64,000 nt of DNA from Raineyella sp964402325 (GTDB taxonomy: Bacteria > Actinomycetota > Actinomycetes > Propionibacteriales > Propionibacteriaceae). This document shows, piece after piece, positions 50,557-59,324 of this stretch; positions within the stretch are counted from its first letter, which is position 1, and each line of letters opens with the position of its first letter. A model generated the notes under the pieces. The model was given only the letters and a program-made list of their open reading frames with translations. It made no database searches and was not told the DNA's origin. A program made the position numbers and the translations under genes. Where the stretch lies: the NCBI GenBank assembly GCA_964402325.1, contig CAYOBI010000001.1, positions 62,001 through 126,000 of the forward strand. Direction: 5' to 3'.

Positions 50557-51531
50557 TCAGTCAACCGTGAGGACCACCTTCCCCATCCGGTGTCCGGTGG
50601 TGACCAGGGCGAAGGCTTCGGCGACGCGCTCCAGGGGCAGCCGATGCCCGACGAGCGGGGCCAGGGTGCCGTTCTCGAGTCCGGCACCGATCGCGGACAG
50701 CGCCTGGTGGGTCTGCTCGGGGGTGATGTTCCACAGCGCGACGCCGAGGACGGCCGCCTCGGTCCGCATCACCAGCCGGGGGGTGATCTCGACCGGCGTG
50801 CGGGCCCCCACGACCACCACCCGCCCGTCGCGGGCCAGCAGGCCCAGGTCGGCCTCCAGGTTGTTGCTGGCGGCCATCTCGACCACCACGTCGATCCCGT
50901 CGGGGGCGAGCTCGTGGAGTTCGGCGATGTGCTCCGGGGTGCTGTGGTCCACCGCCACGTGCGCTCCCTGCCGCGAGGCGAGGGCGAGACCCTCCGTGGT
51001 CCCGGCGGTCGCGATCACCCGGGCACCGTGGGCCCGGGCGAACTGGACGCAGGCCTGGCCGACGCCGCCGCTGGCCCCGTGGACCAGCACCGTCTCGCCC
51101 GGGCGCAGGTCGGCGCGCTGGAACAGGGCCCGGTAGGCGGTCGTGTAGGGGACGCCCAGTGCCGCCCCCTCGGCGTAGTCGACGGTGGCCGGCAGCGGCC
51201 GGACCACCCGGGCGTCGGCCACGTGGTACTGGGCGAAGGCGCCGTCGGCCGCCGCCGGGATGCCGGCCACGAAGACCCGGTCGCCGACCGCGAGCCCGGA
51301 CACCCCCTCACCGAGGGCGTCCACGTCCCCCGCGGAGTCGAACCCCGGCACCCAGGGCAGCGGATGGTGGAAGAACTCGTAGCCGCCCCGCACCATGTAG
51401 GTGTCGGCCGGGTTGAGACCGGCCGCCCGCACGCGGACGCGCACCTGGCCCGGCCCGGGCCGGGGCACCTCGGTGTCGACCCAGCGCAGGACGGCGGCGT
51501 CGCCGTGCTCGGTGATCTGGACAGCCTTCAT
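50557..51531 (-). CDS. NADPH:quinone reductase-like (zeta-crystallin/MDR) oxidoreductase
   Basis: A 324-residue zinc-free MDR enzyme. The GroES-like part has AAGLNPADTYMVRGGY and PGFDSAGDV; the nucleotide site is VLVHGASGGVGQACVQFARA, followed by VVVEMAASNNLEADLGLLA. Quinone or enoyl substrates are likely. No catalytic-zinc cysteines or histidines are seen. Start ATG at 51531 has GAAGGGG at suitable distance; ATG at 51537 would leave no spacing. Confidence 0.92.
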   Translation of the reverse strand: MKAVQITEHGDAAVLRWVDTEVPRPGPGQVRVRVRAAGLNPADTYMVRGGYEFFHHPLPWVPGFDSAGDVDALGEGVSGLAVGDRVFVAGIPAAADGAFAQYHVADARVVRPLPATVDYAEGAALGVPYTTAYRALFQRADLRPGETVLVHGASGGVGQACVQFARAHGARVIATAGTTEGLALASRQGAHVAVDHSTPEHIAELHELAPDGIDVVVEMAASNNLEADLGLLARDGRVVVVGARTPVEITPRLVMRTEAAVLGVALWNITPEQTHQALSAIGAGLENGTLAPLVGHRLPLERVAEAFALVTTGHRMGKVVLTVD

Positions 51532-51642
51532 GGACATCCCCTTCGTGGACGGGGCCGCGCCTCGGACCCCCGGTCGGTCCGAGCCTAGTCGGCGGGCGGT
51601 CGCCGGTGAGGGGGCCGCCGCGACCTGTGATCCACTGGGGTC

Positions 51643-52418
51643 ATGACCTCCTCCCACCGCATCGCCCGGCTGCTGGGGCGGTCCGGGTCGTGGCTGGTCC
51701 TGCTCGCCCTCACCGTCGTCCTGCTGGTCGGCGCCCGCGCGGTGGGGATCCCGTCGCCCGAGATCCTCGCGGCGATGGTGGCGGGCACCGCGGTCGCCCT
51801 GGTCGGCCGAGGCCCGCGCAGGGTACCGGGGCCGTTGGCGGTCGGATCACAGGCGGTCATCGGCACCGCCCTGGGCGCGATGGTCACCGGTCAGGAGTTG
51901 CGGGCGCTCGCCGAGGACTGGGCCGGCGTCCTGGCGGTCACCGTGCTGACCCTGGTGATCAGTTTCGGCTCGGGCTTCCTGCTGGCCCTGCACCCCGCGG
52001 TGGACCGGGTCACCGGCGTCCTGTCGATGGCCGCCGGCGGCGCCAGCGGACTGGTCGCGGTGGCCGCGGACCTGGGGGGCGACATCCGGATGGTCGGCAC
52101 CCTGCAGTACACCCGGGTGCTGCTGATCACCGCCTCCACCCCGCCGGTCGCCGCGTACGTCTTCGGGGCACCGGCGGCGGGCGTGCCGGCCGGCACCGCG
52201 GTGGGCACCGAGGGCACCCTGGTCGGGATCGGCTGCGCGGTCGTCGGGCTGGTGCTGGGCCGGCTGGCCCGGGTTCCGGCCGGTGACCTGCTCGGGCCGA
52301 TGATCGTCGCCGCCGCGGTCGGCATCTGGGGCGGGATCCCGGTGCCGACCCTGCCGGGGATCGTGGTGGCGGTGGCGTACGTGGTGATCGGCTGGACGGC
52401 CACCCTGGGCTTCACCCG
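51643..52418 (+). CDS. AbrB-type (duplicated-domain) membrane protein, 3' end lost in gap
   Basis: The visible 258 residues hold about eight hydrophobic helices with VLSMAAGGASGLVAVAADLG and a DIRMVGTLQYTRVLLI motif, which repeat in AbrB-duplication (AbrB/AmoA-like) permeases of about 340-370 residues. The last repeat falls in the 100-N gap that cuts the gene. Transport substrate not known. It is divergent from the quinone reductase gene. Confidence 0.75.
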
Positions 52419-52518
52419 NNNNNNNNNNNNNNNNNNNNNNNNNNNNNNNNNNNNNNNNNNNNNNNNNNNNNNNNNNNNNNNNNNNNNNNNNNNNNNNNNN
52501 NNNNNNNNNNNNNNNNNN
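52419..52518. other. Assembly gap (100 N)
   Basis: Placeholder gap truncating the AbrB-type gene. A short CACCCG word occurs at both edges. Confidence 0.99.
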
Positions 52519-52540
52519 CACCCGAGATCAGAGGTGCCCC

Positions 52541-54253
52541 TTGAGCCGAGCAACCGAGCAGATCCGTGCCGCCCGAGACCTGTTGTTGTCCTACCGCGGT
52601 CGCGTCGACGAAGCCAGTGCCGCGTTCACCTGGCCCGAGATCTCGGGACCGTTCAACTGGGCGATCGACTGGTTCGACGCGGTGGGTCGCGGCAACGACC
52701 GGATCGCCCTGTGGATCTGCCAGGTCGACGGTACCGAGGCACGGTGGACGTACGACGACATCGTGCGCCGGTCGGACTCGGTGGCCGGCTGGCTGCGCGA
52801 GCGCGGCATCGGCAAGGGCGACACCGTGATGCTGATGCTGGGCAACCAGATCGAGCTGTGGGAGGCGATGCTCGCGGTGATGAAGATCGGCGCGGTGATC
52901 CTGCCTACCGCCGAGGCCGTCACCAGCGAGGACCTCGCCGACCGGATCGCCCGGGCGGAGGTCCGCGCCGTCATCGCCAACGCGCCGGACACCCCGAAGT
53001 TCGACGGCGTGCCCGGCGACTACGTCCGGATCACCACCGCCGCCGCGCACGACGGCTGGGTCTCGTTCACCGACGCGTACGCCCACGCGTCCGAGCCGCA
53101 GCCGGTCGTCACCGACGCCGACGACCCGGTGCTGGAGTACTTCACCTCCGGCACCACCAAGGCGCCGAAGCTGGTCGGGCACACCCAGCTGTCCTACCCG
53201 GTGGGGCACCTGTCGACCACGTACTTCATCGGCGTACGCCCCGGTGACGTGCACCTCAACATCAGTTCGCCCGGCTGGGGCAAGCACGCCTGGAGCAGCT
53301 TCTTCGCGCCGTGGATCGCGGAGGCGACGATCTTCGTCTTCAACTACCAGCGCTTCGACGCCCACAAGCTGTTGGAGCACATGCGCCGGGTGGACGTCGC
53401 CACGTTCTGCGCCCCGCCGACCGTGTGGCGGATGATGATCCAGGCCGACCTGGGCGAGAAGCCCGCCTCGCTGCGCGAGGTCGTCGGCGCGGGCGAGCCG
53501 CTCAACCCCGAGGTGATCAAGACCGTGCAGGACCGGTGGGGCCTGACGATCCGCGACGGGTACGGGCAGACCGAGACCACCGCGCAGATCGGCAACGTGC
53601 CCGGCGAGCCGGTGAAGCCCGGCTCGATGGGCAAGCCGCTGCCCGGCGTGCCGATCGAGATCGTCGATCCGGAGACCGGCGAGCCCTCCGACATCGGGGA
53701 GATCTGCCTGCGACTCGACCCGAAGCCGCTCAACCTGATGTACGGCTACGTCGCGATGCCGGAACTCACCGCGCAGGTGGAGCACGGCGGCTATTACCAC
53801 ACCGGTGACCTGGTGTCGCGGGACAAGGAGGGCTACATCACCTACGTCGGTCGCACCGACGATGTGTTCAAGGCTTCCGACTACAAGGTGTCGCCGTTCG
53901 AGCTGGAGAGCGTGCTGATGGAGCACCCGGCCGTCGCGGAGGCGGCGGTCGTGCCGGCACCGGACCCGACCCGGCTCGCGGTGCCCAAGGCGTACGTCAC
54001 GCTGGCTCCGGGCTTCGACCGGACCCGGGAGACCGCGCTGTCCATCCTGTCGTACGCCAAGGACCACCTGGCACCCTACCTGCGGGTGCGGCGCCTGGAG
54101 TTCGACGAGCTGCCGAAGACCATCTCGGGCAAGATCCGCCGCGTCGCGCTGCGCGGTCGTGAGCTCGCCGCCCATCGCGGCACCGGACACCCGGAGGCCG
54201 ACCGCACCGAGTATCGCTACGAGGACTTCCCGGAGCTGCGCACCCGGCACTGA
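52541..54253 (+). CDS. Acyl-CoA synthetase (AMP-forming, ACSM/medium-chain type)
   Basis: A 570-residue ANL-superfamily ligase activating a carboxylic acid via acyl-AMP to acyl-CoA. Motifs: P-loop-like EYFTSGTTKAPKLVGHTQ (about residues 200-217), GYGQTETT (A5), YYHTGDLVSRD and GRTDDVFKASDYKVSP (A7-A8), and the C-terminal KTISGKIRR with the catalytic lysine. It resembles medium-chain acyl-CoA ligases more than acetyl-CoA synthetase. TTG start at 52541 is supported by GAGGTG five bases upstream; no ATG or GTG fits. Exact acid unknown. Confidence 0.9.
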   Translation: MSRATEQIRAARDLLLSYRGRVDEASAAFTWPEISGPFNWAIDWFDAVGRGNDRIALWICQVDGTEARWTYDDIVRRSDSVAGWLRERGIGKGDTVMLMLGNQIELWEAMLAVMKIGAVILPTAEAVTSEDLADRIARAEVRAVIANAPDTPKFDGVPGDYVRITTAAAHDGWVSFTDAYAHASEPQPVVTDADDPVLEYFTSGTTKAPKLVGHTQLSYPVGHLSTTYFIGVRPGDVHLNISSPGWGKHAWSSFFAPWIAEATIFVFNYQRFDAHKLLEHMRRVDVATFCAPPTVWRMMIQADLGEKPASLREVVGAGEPLNPEVIKTVQDRWGLTIRDGYGQTETTAQIGNVPGEPVKPGSMGKPLPGVPIEIVDPETGEPSDIGEICLRLDPKPLNLMYGYVAMPELTAQVEHGGYYHTGDLVSRDKEGYITYVGRTDDVFKASDYKVSPFELESVLMEHPAVAEAAVVPAPDPTRLAVPKAYVTLAPGFDRTRETALSILSYAKDHLAPYLRVRRLEFDELPKTISGKIRRVALRGRELAAHRGTGHPEADRTEYRYEDFPELRTRH

Positions 54254-54277
54254 GCGGCGGAACACCGCAGCACAGCA

Positions 54278-54317
54278 CGACAGGAGGGGCGGACCGGATG
54301 GTCCGCCCCTCCTGTCG
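54278..54317. terminator. Strong bidirectional terminator
   Basis: Perfect 18-bp stem (CGACAGGAGGGGCGGACC and its complement) with a four-base GGAT loop between the acyl-CoA synthetase gene and the convergent glucosaminidase gene. Confidence 0.85.
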
Positions 54318-54348
54318 TCGTCGGCCCCGAGGGCCGGCGACTCCGGAC

Positions 54349-56097
54349 TCAGTGCTGCCGACCCGCGCCCCGGACCCGCGAGGTGGTGAGCAGAGTGGCG
54401 CCGGCGGCCAGGATCCCCAGGCCGAGGAGGCCGACGATCGCGGCCGGCCCGCCGGTCCGTGGCAGTCGCGCGGCCAGGGCGGTCGCGGCGGTGTCCACGG
54501 CGTTCGTCGACCCGTCGGAGTGCACGCCGGCCACCGGCGTGGCGGAGGCCGAGGGGCTGGCCGAGGCGGACGGCGAGGCAGAGGCGGACGGTGACGCGGA
54601 GGCGGACGGTGACGCGGAGGCNNNNNNNNNNNNNNNNNNNNNNNNNNNNNNNNNNNNNNNNNNNNNNNNNNNNNNNNNNNNNNNNNNNNNNNNNNNNNNN
54701 NNNNNNNNNNNNNNNNNNNNNGAGGCGGACGGTGACGCGGAGGCGGACGGTGACGCGGAGGCCGCGGCCACCAAGCCGGCCGGCCAGACCGGAACCGTCG
54801 TCGGCGTAGCGGACGAGGAGACCGTCGGCCTCGGGGTCGCGGTGGCGGTGCTCGTCACGCTCGCGGAGGCGCTCGCGCCGGGGATCTTGTCGTCCCGGTC
54901 GAGGCCGGTGTCCTTGGCCGAGGCAACGTTCGGGTCGGCGCCGGTCAGGCTGCCGCTGGTCGGGGTGGAGGTCCCGGCAGGGATCGTCGTCGCACCCTCG
55001 GTGTAGCGGGTGTCCCCGCTGCCCGGGAAGCGGATGAGCACCTCGTAGTTGGGCACCTTGCTCCATCCGGCGGGCAGGTCGAGGCCTACGTTCAGGTGGC
55101 CCAGGGCATCGGTGGTCACCGTTCCGAGGGTCGCGCCGGTGGTGTCGACGACCTGGAAGGCGGTGCTGGTGAGCGCCTTGCCGTTCGCGTCGGTGACCGT
55201 CCCGCTGAAGAACACCCGGCCGGTCTGCGGGTTGATCACCCAGATCACGCCGGTCACGCTCGCCGGCTTGTCGGTCGTCGTGCTGCTCGTCGCGACGGTC
55301 GAGGCCGACGGGGTGGCCGTCGCGGACGGCTTGGCCGCAGACGCCGTCGGCGTCGCTGTGGTTGTCGCCGTCGCCGTGGCAGACGGCTTGACCGTGGCGG
55401 ACGGCTTGACCGTGGGGGTGGCGCTGGCCGCGGCCGTGGGGGTTGCGCTGGCCGACGCGCTCGCGGTGGGCGACGGGCCGGTGGTCTGGCCGGAGCCGGT
55501 CTGGTTCGAGACCGGGGCCGCGGTCGCCGCTGCCGCCGGCAGCTTGTCGTACTGGTAGAGGTCGTACTGCTGCATGATCCGGATCACGGAGTTGGCGTAC
55601 TGCGGGTCGGTGGCGTAGCCGCCGGCGGCGATGTCGCGGATGAATTGCTCCGGGTCATTCGTGTGGTCGAAAGCGGCCCGGTAACGGCTCAGTGAACTCA
55701 GCAACCGGCCGTAATCGGAGAAGGAATCGGCCGTCGTCGCATAGGTGCGGAATCCGTCCACGATCGTCACCGACGTTCCGGAGCTGTATTCCTTCGTCTG
55801 CAGCGACACGCAACCCTGCTGGAAGGGGCTCTTCGTCGAGGTGCATTTGATGCCGAAATAGTTGTGGTAGGTCTTGGCCAAGGAGGAATCTCCCCAGCCC
55901 GACTCGAGGATCGACTGGGCCATGGCGACCGACGCGGGAACCTTGAATTCCCGCTGGACGCCCTGGGCCGCATCGACCGTCTGCTTGATGTAGGTGGAGG
56001 GGGCGACGGCCCTTGCGTACGGGGAGAAGATCGCTCCACCGAACACGAGAAGAACCGACGCCGCGGCGGTCAGGATTACTCTTAGTGTTCGTTCCAC
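54349..56097 (-). CDS. Sortase-anchored glucosaminidase (GH73-like) with Ala/Ser/Pro repeat
   Basis: Exported modular wall protein. Signal peptide (residues 1-30, ending PYARA), then a GH73-type glucosaminidase domain (about 35-185): VPASVAMAQSILESGWGDSSLAK with the catalytic Glu in LESGWG, and YFGIKC, YATTADSFSDYGRLL. A Ser/Thr/Pro/Ala linker, a beta domain (VTGVIWVINPQTGRVFFSGT, carrying an Ig-like transthyretin fold appearance), and the ASASPS repeat interrupted by a gap follow. The C-terminus is an LPRTG sortase motif, a hydrophobic helix and a basic tail. The enzyme would hydrolyse peptidoglycan glycan strands at the wall. GTG at 56097 gives the best signal peptide; TTG at 56133 is an alternative. 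Confidence 0.85.
   Translation of the reverse strand: MERTLRVILTAAASVLLVFGGAIFSPYARAVAPSTYIKQTVDAAQGVQREFKVPASVAMAQSILESGWGDSSLAKTYHNYFGIKCTSTKSPFQQGCVSLQTKEYSSGTSVTIVDGFRTYATTADSFSDYGRLLSSLSRYRAAFDHTNDPEQFIRDIAAGGYATDPQYANSVIRIMQQYDLYQYDKLPAAAATAAPVSNQTGSGQTTGPSPTASASASATPTAAASATPTVKPSATVKPSATATATTTATPTASAAKPSATATPSASTVATSSTTTDKPASVTGVIWVINPQTGRVFFSGTVTDANGKALTSTAFQVVDTTGATLGTVTTDALGHLNVGLDLPAGWSKVPNYEVLIRFPGSGDTRYTEGATTIPAGTSTPTSGSLTGADPNVASAKDTGLDRDDKIPGASASASVTSTATATPRPTVSSSATPTTVPVWPAGLVAAASASPSASASPSAXXXXXXXXXXXXXXXXXXXXXXXXXXXXXXXXXXASASPSASASPSASASPSASASPSASATPVAGVHSDGSTNAVDTAATALAARLPRTGGPAAIVGLLGLGILAAGATLLTTSRVRGAGRQH
54561..54763. repeat. 18-bp Ala-Ser-Pro coding repeat spanning an assembly gap
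   Basis: Copies of GCGGAGGCGGACGGTGAC encode ASASPS-type units on the minus strand. Four or more units precede the gap and two follow. The 100 N (54622-54721) are a placeholder, so the true repeat number of the wall-spanning region is unknown. Confidence 0.9.
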
Positions 56098-56240
56098 CGT
56101 GCCACCATCGGAGTGTTTATCCGTCCGCGGCAAGTATGAGCCTGAAGCTCAGGTTGAGAGACGAATGCTCTCCGGAGGCATTCCGGGAACAGCCCTTCCG
56201 GGCCCGTGGGCCACACCGGAAGGACCGCAGCCGGCCGCTT

Positions 56241-56759
56241 TCAGTCGCCCTGGCCGGGCGTCGTGGCCGCGATCCGGGCCTGCCAGGCGGCGGTCGCCCC
56301 GGTGTGGCCGGCGTACACCACCGAGCCGAGCAGGCCGAGGGAGGCGACGACCACGAGCACGGCTGCCACTACCGACAGCGCCCCCCGCGCCTGCTGGCCG
56401 GCACGGGCCCGCATCCCCCAGAGGACTGCCACCAGGACCACGAGCATGAACAGGATCCCGACCACACCGGCGACGTCGCCGATCTCGGTGTGCTGCTGGA
56501 TCAGCTGGACCTGCGGATCGGTGCTGGCCGACGGATGGCCCGGGAGCAGCCGGGCCTCGAGCTTCTCCCCACTCTCCTTCGTGACCAGGGCACTGATCCC
56601 GGTCACCACGGCGAGGACGACAACGGGCCACTTCAGCGCCCGGCGCCAGCCCGGCCGGACGGCGTGGGCGATCGCGAGGAGAGCTGCGAGCGGCCCGAAC
56701 ACCACATAGGCATGGAGCACGAGGATGTGGACGGGGAGCCCGAAGATCACGTCAAACAT
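56241..56759 (-). CDS. DUF2231 family membrane protein
   Basis: A 172-residue protein with four predicted membrane helices (about residues 8-30, 43-60, 95-117 and 127-150). The opening FGLPVHILVLHAYVVFGPLAALL and the central KLEARLLPGHPSASTDP match DUF2231, a family of unknown function, sometimes linked to haem or metal sites through the conserved histidines (LPVHILVLH). A TAGGCT box lies six bases before the ATG, so leaderless. Confidence 0.82.
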   Translation of the reverse strand: MFDVIFGLPVHILVLHAYVVFGPLAALLAIAHAVRPGWRRALKWPVVVLAVVTGISALVTKESGEKLEARLLPGHPSASTDPQVQLIQQHTEIGDVAGVVGILFMLVVLVAVLWGMRARAGQQARGALSVVAAVLVVVASLGLLGSVVYAGHTGATAAWQARIAATTPGQGD

Positions 56760-56765
56760 GTGTGC

Positions 56766-56771
56766 AGCCTA
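56766..56771 (-). promoter_or_regulatory. TAGGCT -10 box for the DUF2231 gene
   Basis: TAGGCT, six bases (GCACAC), then ATG at 56759; leaderless arrangement. Confidence 0.55.
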
Positions 56772-56886
56772 GATCCGGACCGGGGGCAGCACAGGGAAGG
56801 ACGCCCTCACCCGGCGGGCTGCTCCGGAGCGGACGGACGAGGTCCCGCAGGGCACGGATCCCCCACCGTCACGGGGCACGGTCGGG

Positions 56887-57570
56887 TCACGGCGCAGTGG
56901 CATCGCCGCCCTCGGCAGGCCGTCCCAGGGTCCAGACGGCGCGTTCCACATAGCGGGGACGGCCGTGCTCGCCTCTGCCCGGCTGTGATTCCACCAGGAC
57001 CATCCGGTCGGCCACCCAGGCCGGCCCGGAGGGGACCCCGGGCCGGGCCAGGTGCTCCGTGAGGTCCCGGGGGTGACCGCTGCGACCGAGCGTGAGATGG
57101 GCGCGGAAGCCGGACCGGTCCGGGTCGGCGCCGGCCCGCTGGGCGGCCCGGCGGGCAGCCCTGGCAAGATCCCCGACCGTGGCGAGCATGGCCGTGTGAT
57201 CGCTGGCGGTGGGACCGCTGACCGGCGGATGGGTGTCCGGGTGGCCCCGGTCCACCAGCCCGATCCAGGCGACCCGGGCCGAGCCCGGACGCGGGAAGGC
57301 CCCGGGGCGTGCCCAGTCCAGGGGCATCGCCCGCGCGCGGGCCGCGACCTCACCGAAGGCGGCCATCAGATGGGGCTCGAGGTCGTCGGGCACGGCGGCC
57401 ATGAAGACCAGGGTGACGTGCCAGGTCGAGGCCTCGGTCGCCCGCCAACCGGTGGGCAGCGGGCCGTTCGCCGGCACCGACGTCCAGCGGGTGAGCACCG
57501 CGGTGGCGGCAGGGTCGGGCACCAGGGCGAGGAACAGCCGCCGGATGACCGGCCGGTCCGGGGTGGTCAC
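56887..57570 (-). CDS. thpR: RNA 2',3'-cyclic phosphodiesterase-like protein (ThpR)
   Basis: A 227-residue 2H-phosphoesterase-fold protein. The two catalytic motifs are WHVTLVF (about residues 50-56) and FRAHLTLGR (about 155-163). ThpR enzymes open 2',3'-cyclic phosphates or ligate RNA in vitro; cellular role is not settled. GTG start. It lies 14 bases downstream of the CinA-like gene on the same strand, so co-transcription is likely. Confidence 0.88.
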   Translation of the reverse strand: MTTPDRPVIRRLFLALVPDPAATAVLTRWTSVPANGPLPTGWRATEASTWHVTLVFMAAVPDDLEPHLMAAFGEVAARARAMPLDWARPGAFPRPGSARVAWIGLVDRGHPDTHPPVSGPTASDHTAMLATVGDLARAARRAAQRAGADPDRSGFRAHLTLGRSGHPRDLTEHLARPGVPSGPAWVADRMVLVESQPGRGEHGRPRYVERAVWTLGRPAEGGDATAP

Positions 57571-57584
57571 CGCACGGTCCGAGG

Positions 57585-58307
57585 TCAGGCGGGGAAGGCG
57601 CTGACGAGGGCAGCCATCGCCTCGCCGACCCGTTCCGGAGAGGCGCCCCGGACGACGATCGTGGTGCCGGACCGCCCCTCGAGCATCGACGGGTACGAGC
57701 CGATGGCCACGTCGGAGAACGCCGCGGCCAGGCTCCGCAGTCGCCCGGCGATGGAGCTCTCGGGCCGCTGCACCCGGTAGTCACGGACCGTCAGGGGCCG
57801 ACCCTGTGCCAGCCCGGGCAGCACCGCCTCGACCATCGCCCGGAAGATGATCGGCACCCCGGCCATCACGTGCACGTTGGCGACCGTGAAGCCGGGCGCC
57901 CCCGACAGGTCGTTGTCGATCAGCATGGCACCGGCCGGGATCCGGGCCATCCGTTGCTCCTCCGACGTGTAGGCCATGGCCGTGGCCGCGCAGAAGCCCT
58001 GGATGCGCCGCTCCGCCTCGCCGTCGATGACGATCGACCGGCCGAACGCAGCCGCGATGGCGTCCGCGGTGATGTCGTCGTGGGTCGGACCGATGCCCCC
58101 CGAGGTGAACACGTGGTCGTACGCCCCCCGCAGCGCGCCTACCGCCCCGACGATCGCGTCGTGGTCGTCGGGCACCACCCGTACCTCCCGCAGGTCGATC
58201 CCGTGGGCGCTCAGGACACCGGCGAGGTGGTACATGTTCTCGTCGCGCGTACGTCCGGAGAGGATCTCGTCGCCGATCACCAGGATGGCTGCCGTTGGGT
58301 TGGACAC
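57585..58307 (-). CDS. CinA N-terminal-like molybdopterin-binding (MoCF) domain protein
   Basis: A 240-residue protein with the MoCF-binding domain of CinA: AAILVIGDEILSGRTRDEN at the N-terminus and HVFTSGGIGPTHDDITADAI. The C-terminal deamidase (PncC) domain of full CinA is absent; a YrdC-unlike helical tail completes it. In CinA this domain acts as an ADP-ribose pyrophosphatase; substrate here not proven. GTG at 58307 is preferred, because TAGGAT lies seven bases upstream; ATG at 58325 is the alternative. Operon with thpR. Confidence 0.82.
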   Translation of the reverse strand: MSNPTAAILVIGDEILSGRTRDENMYHLAGVLSAHGIDLREVRVVPDDHDAIVGAVGALRGAYDHVFTSGGIGPTHDDITADAIAAAFGRSIVIDGEAERRIQGFCAATAMAYTSEEQRMARIPAGAMLIDNDLSGAPGFTVANVHVMAGVPIIFRAMVEAVLPGLAQGRPLTVRDYRVQRPESSIAGRLRSLAAAFSDVAIGSYPSMLEGRSGTTIVVRGASPERVGEAMAALVSAFPA

Positions 58308-58314
58308 GACCACG

Positions 58315-58320
58315 ATCCTA
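58315..58320 (-). promoter_or_regulatory. TAGGAT -10 box for the CinA-like gene
   Basis: TAGGAT, seven bases, then the GTG at 58307 on the minus strand; it decides the start codon choice. Confidence 0.5.
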
Positions 58321-58380
58321 GTCATGCCGCCGGATCTGGTGCCGGGGGGAGGATCCGGGCCGACGGTCACGACACGACCG

Positions 58381-59184
58381 TCACGACGGGGGTCGGTCGG
58401 CGCCGGTCGGCAACCCCTCCCCGGGACAGGCGGCCAGCACCCGGCCCATCGCGTCCCACTCGGCGGACGTCACCCAGAGCCCGTACTTCGCCTTGACCGC
58501 GACCTGACGGGCCACGTACGCACAACGGCCGGGCCGGTAGGGCGGGAGCCAGGTCGCCGCGTCCCCGTCGCCCTTCTGCTGGTTGGTGGCGGAGCCGGTG
58601 GCGACCAGGTTGAGCGGGTCGTTCGCGAAGGCCGTCCGCTGCTCGGCCGACCAGCCCTGGGCGCCCTTCTGCCAGGCGTCGGAGAGGGCGACGACGTGGT
58701 CGATCTGCACCGCTCCGTCACCGCGGGCGAAGGGCAGCGCCGTCCCGGAGTAGCGATCCTGCAGCGTGCCCGAGGCGACGACGCATCCGTGGGTGCCGGG
58801 CTTCAGGGTCACCCCGGTCGCATCCCGGCGCAGGATGTCGTTGCGGGTGTCGCAGCCGTTGCGGTCGGTGTCGACCCAGCCGTCGCCGAACTGCGAGCGC
58901 TGGTAGCCGGTCCGCGCCGCCCGACCCTTGACGGTCAGACCGGCCCGCGTCGTGGTCGCCGATCCACTCGTCACCGATCCACTCGTCACCGATCCGCCCG
59001 TCCAGGCGTCGGGTGTGGCATCGGTGGGCGTGGCGGCAGGGGCCACGACCGACCCGGATGCCGCCGGCCCGGTCCCCGCGGCGTCTCCGGTCAGGCCGGT
59101 GCAGCCTCCGAGGGTGAGCGCCAGGGCGGCCGAAACCGCCGCCGTCCCGAGCCCGAGCACCGCGTGCCCCCACCGCCAGGCCAT
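58381..59184 (-). CDS. HNH-family (DUF1524/GmrSD C-terminal-like) secreted lipoprotein
   Basis: A 267-residue exported protein. Signal peptide ends in a LTLGGC lipobox. A Ser/Thr/Gly linker contains a GSVTSGSVTSGS repeat. The domain from about residue 85 has the pattern of actinobacterial secreted HNH proteins: TGYQRSQFGDGWVDTDRNGC, RNDILRRD, IDHVVALSDAWQKGA (catalytic Asp-His), NDPLNLVATGSATNQQKGD, and CAYVARQVAVKAKYGL. Nuclease activity is likely but the target (environmental DNA, competence, or nutrient) is unknown. A GGGGGAGG site precedes the ATG. Confidence 0.88.
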   Translation of the reverse strand: MAWRWGHAVLGLGTAAVSAALALTLGGCTGLTGDAAGTGPAASGSVVAPAATPTDATPDAWTGGSVTSGSVTSGSATTTRAGLTVKGRAARTGYQRSQFGDGWVDTDRNGCDTRNDILRRDATGVTLKPGTHGCVVASGTLQDRYSGTALPFARGDGAVQIDHVVALSDAWQKGAQGWSAEQRTAFANDPLNLVATGSATNQQKGDGDAATWLPPYRPGRCAYVARQVAVKAKYGLWVTSAEWDAMGRVLAACPGEGLPTGADRPPS

Positions 59185-59324
59185 CCGCCCTCCCCCATCT
59201 CCCACGGGGACCCTACGCCGGGGCACTGACGACAGTGGCCGACTGTGCGGAACATCCTGAGAGGAACACCCTGGGAGGGGTCCCCGCATTTGTTGATCCT
59301 TTGATCAGTTGGCAGCATGGCACT

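Noticed and set aside
56098..56240. Possible cyclic di-AMP (ydaO) riboswitch upstream of the glucosaminidase gene
   Set aside because: Wall hydrolase genes in actinobacteria often carry one, but I could not find the conserved core motifs in this 140-base region.
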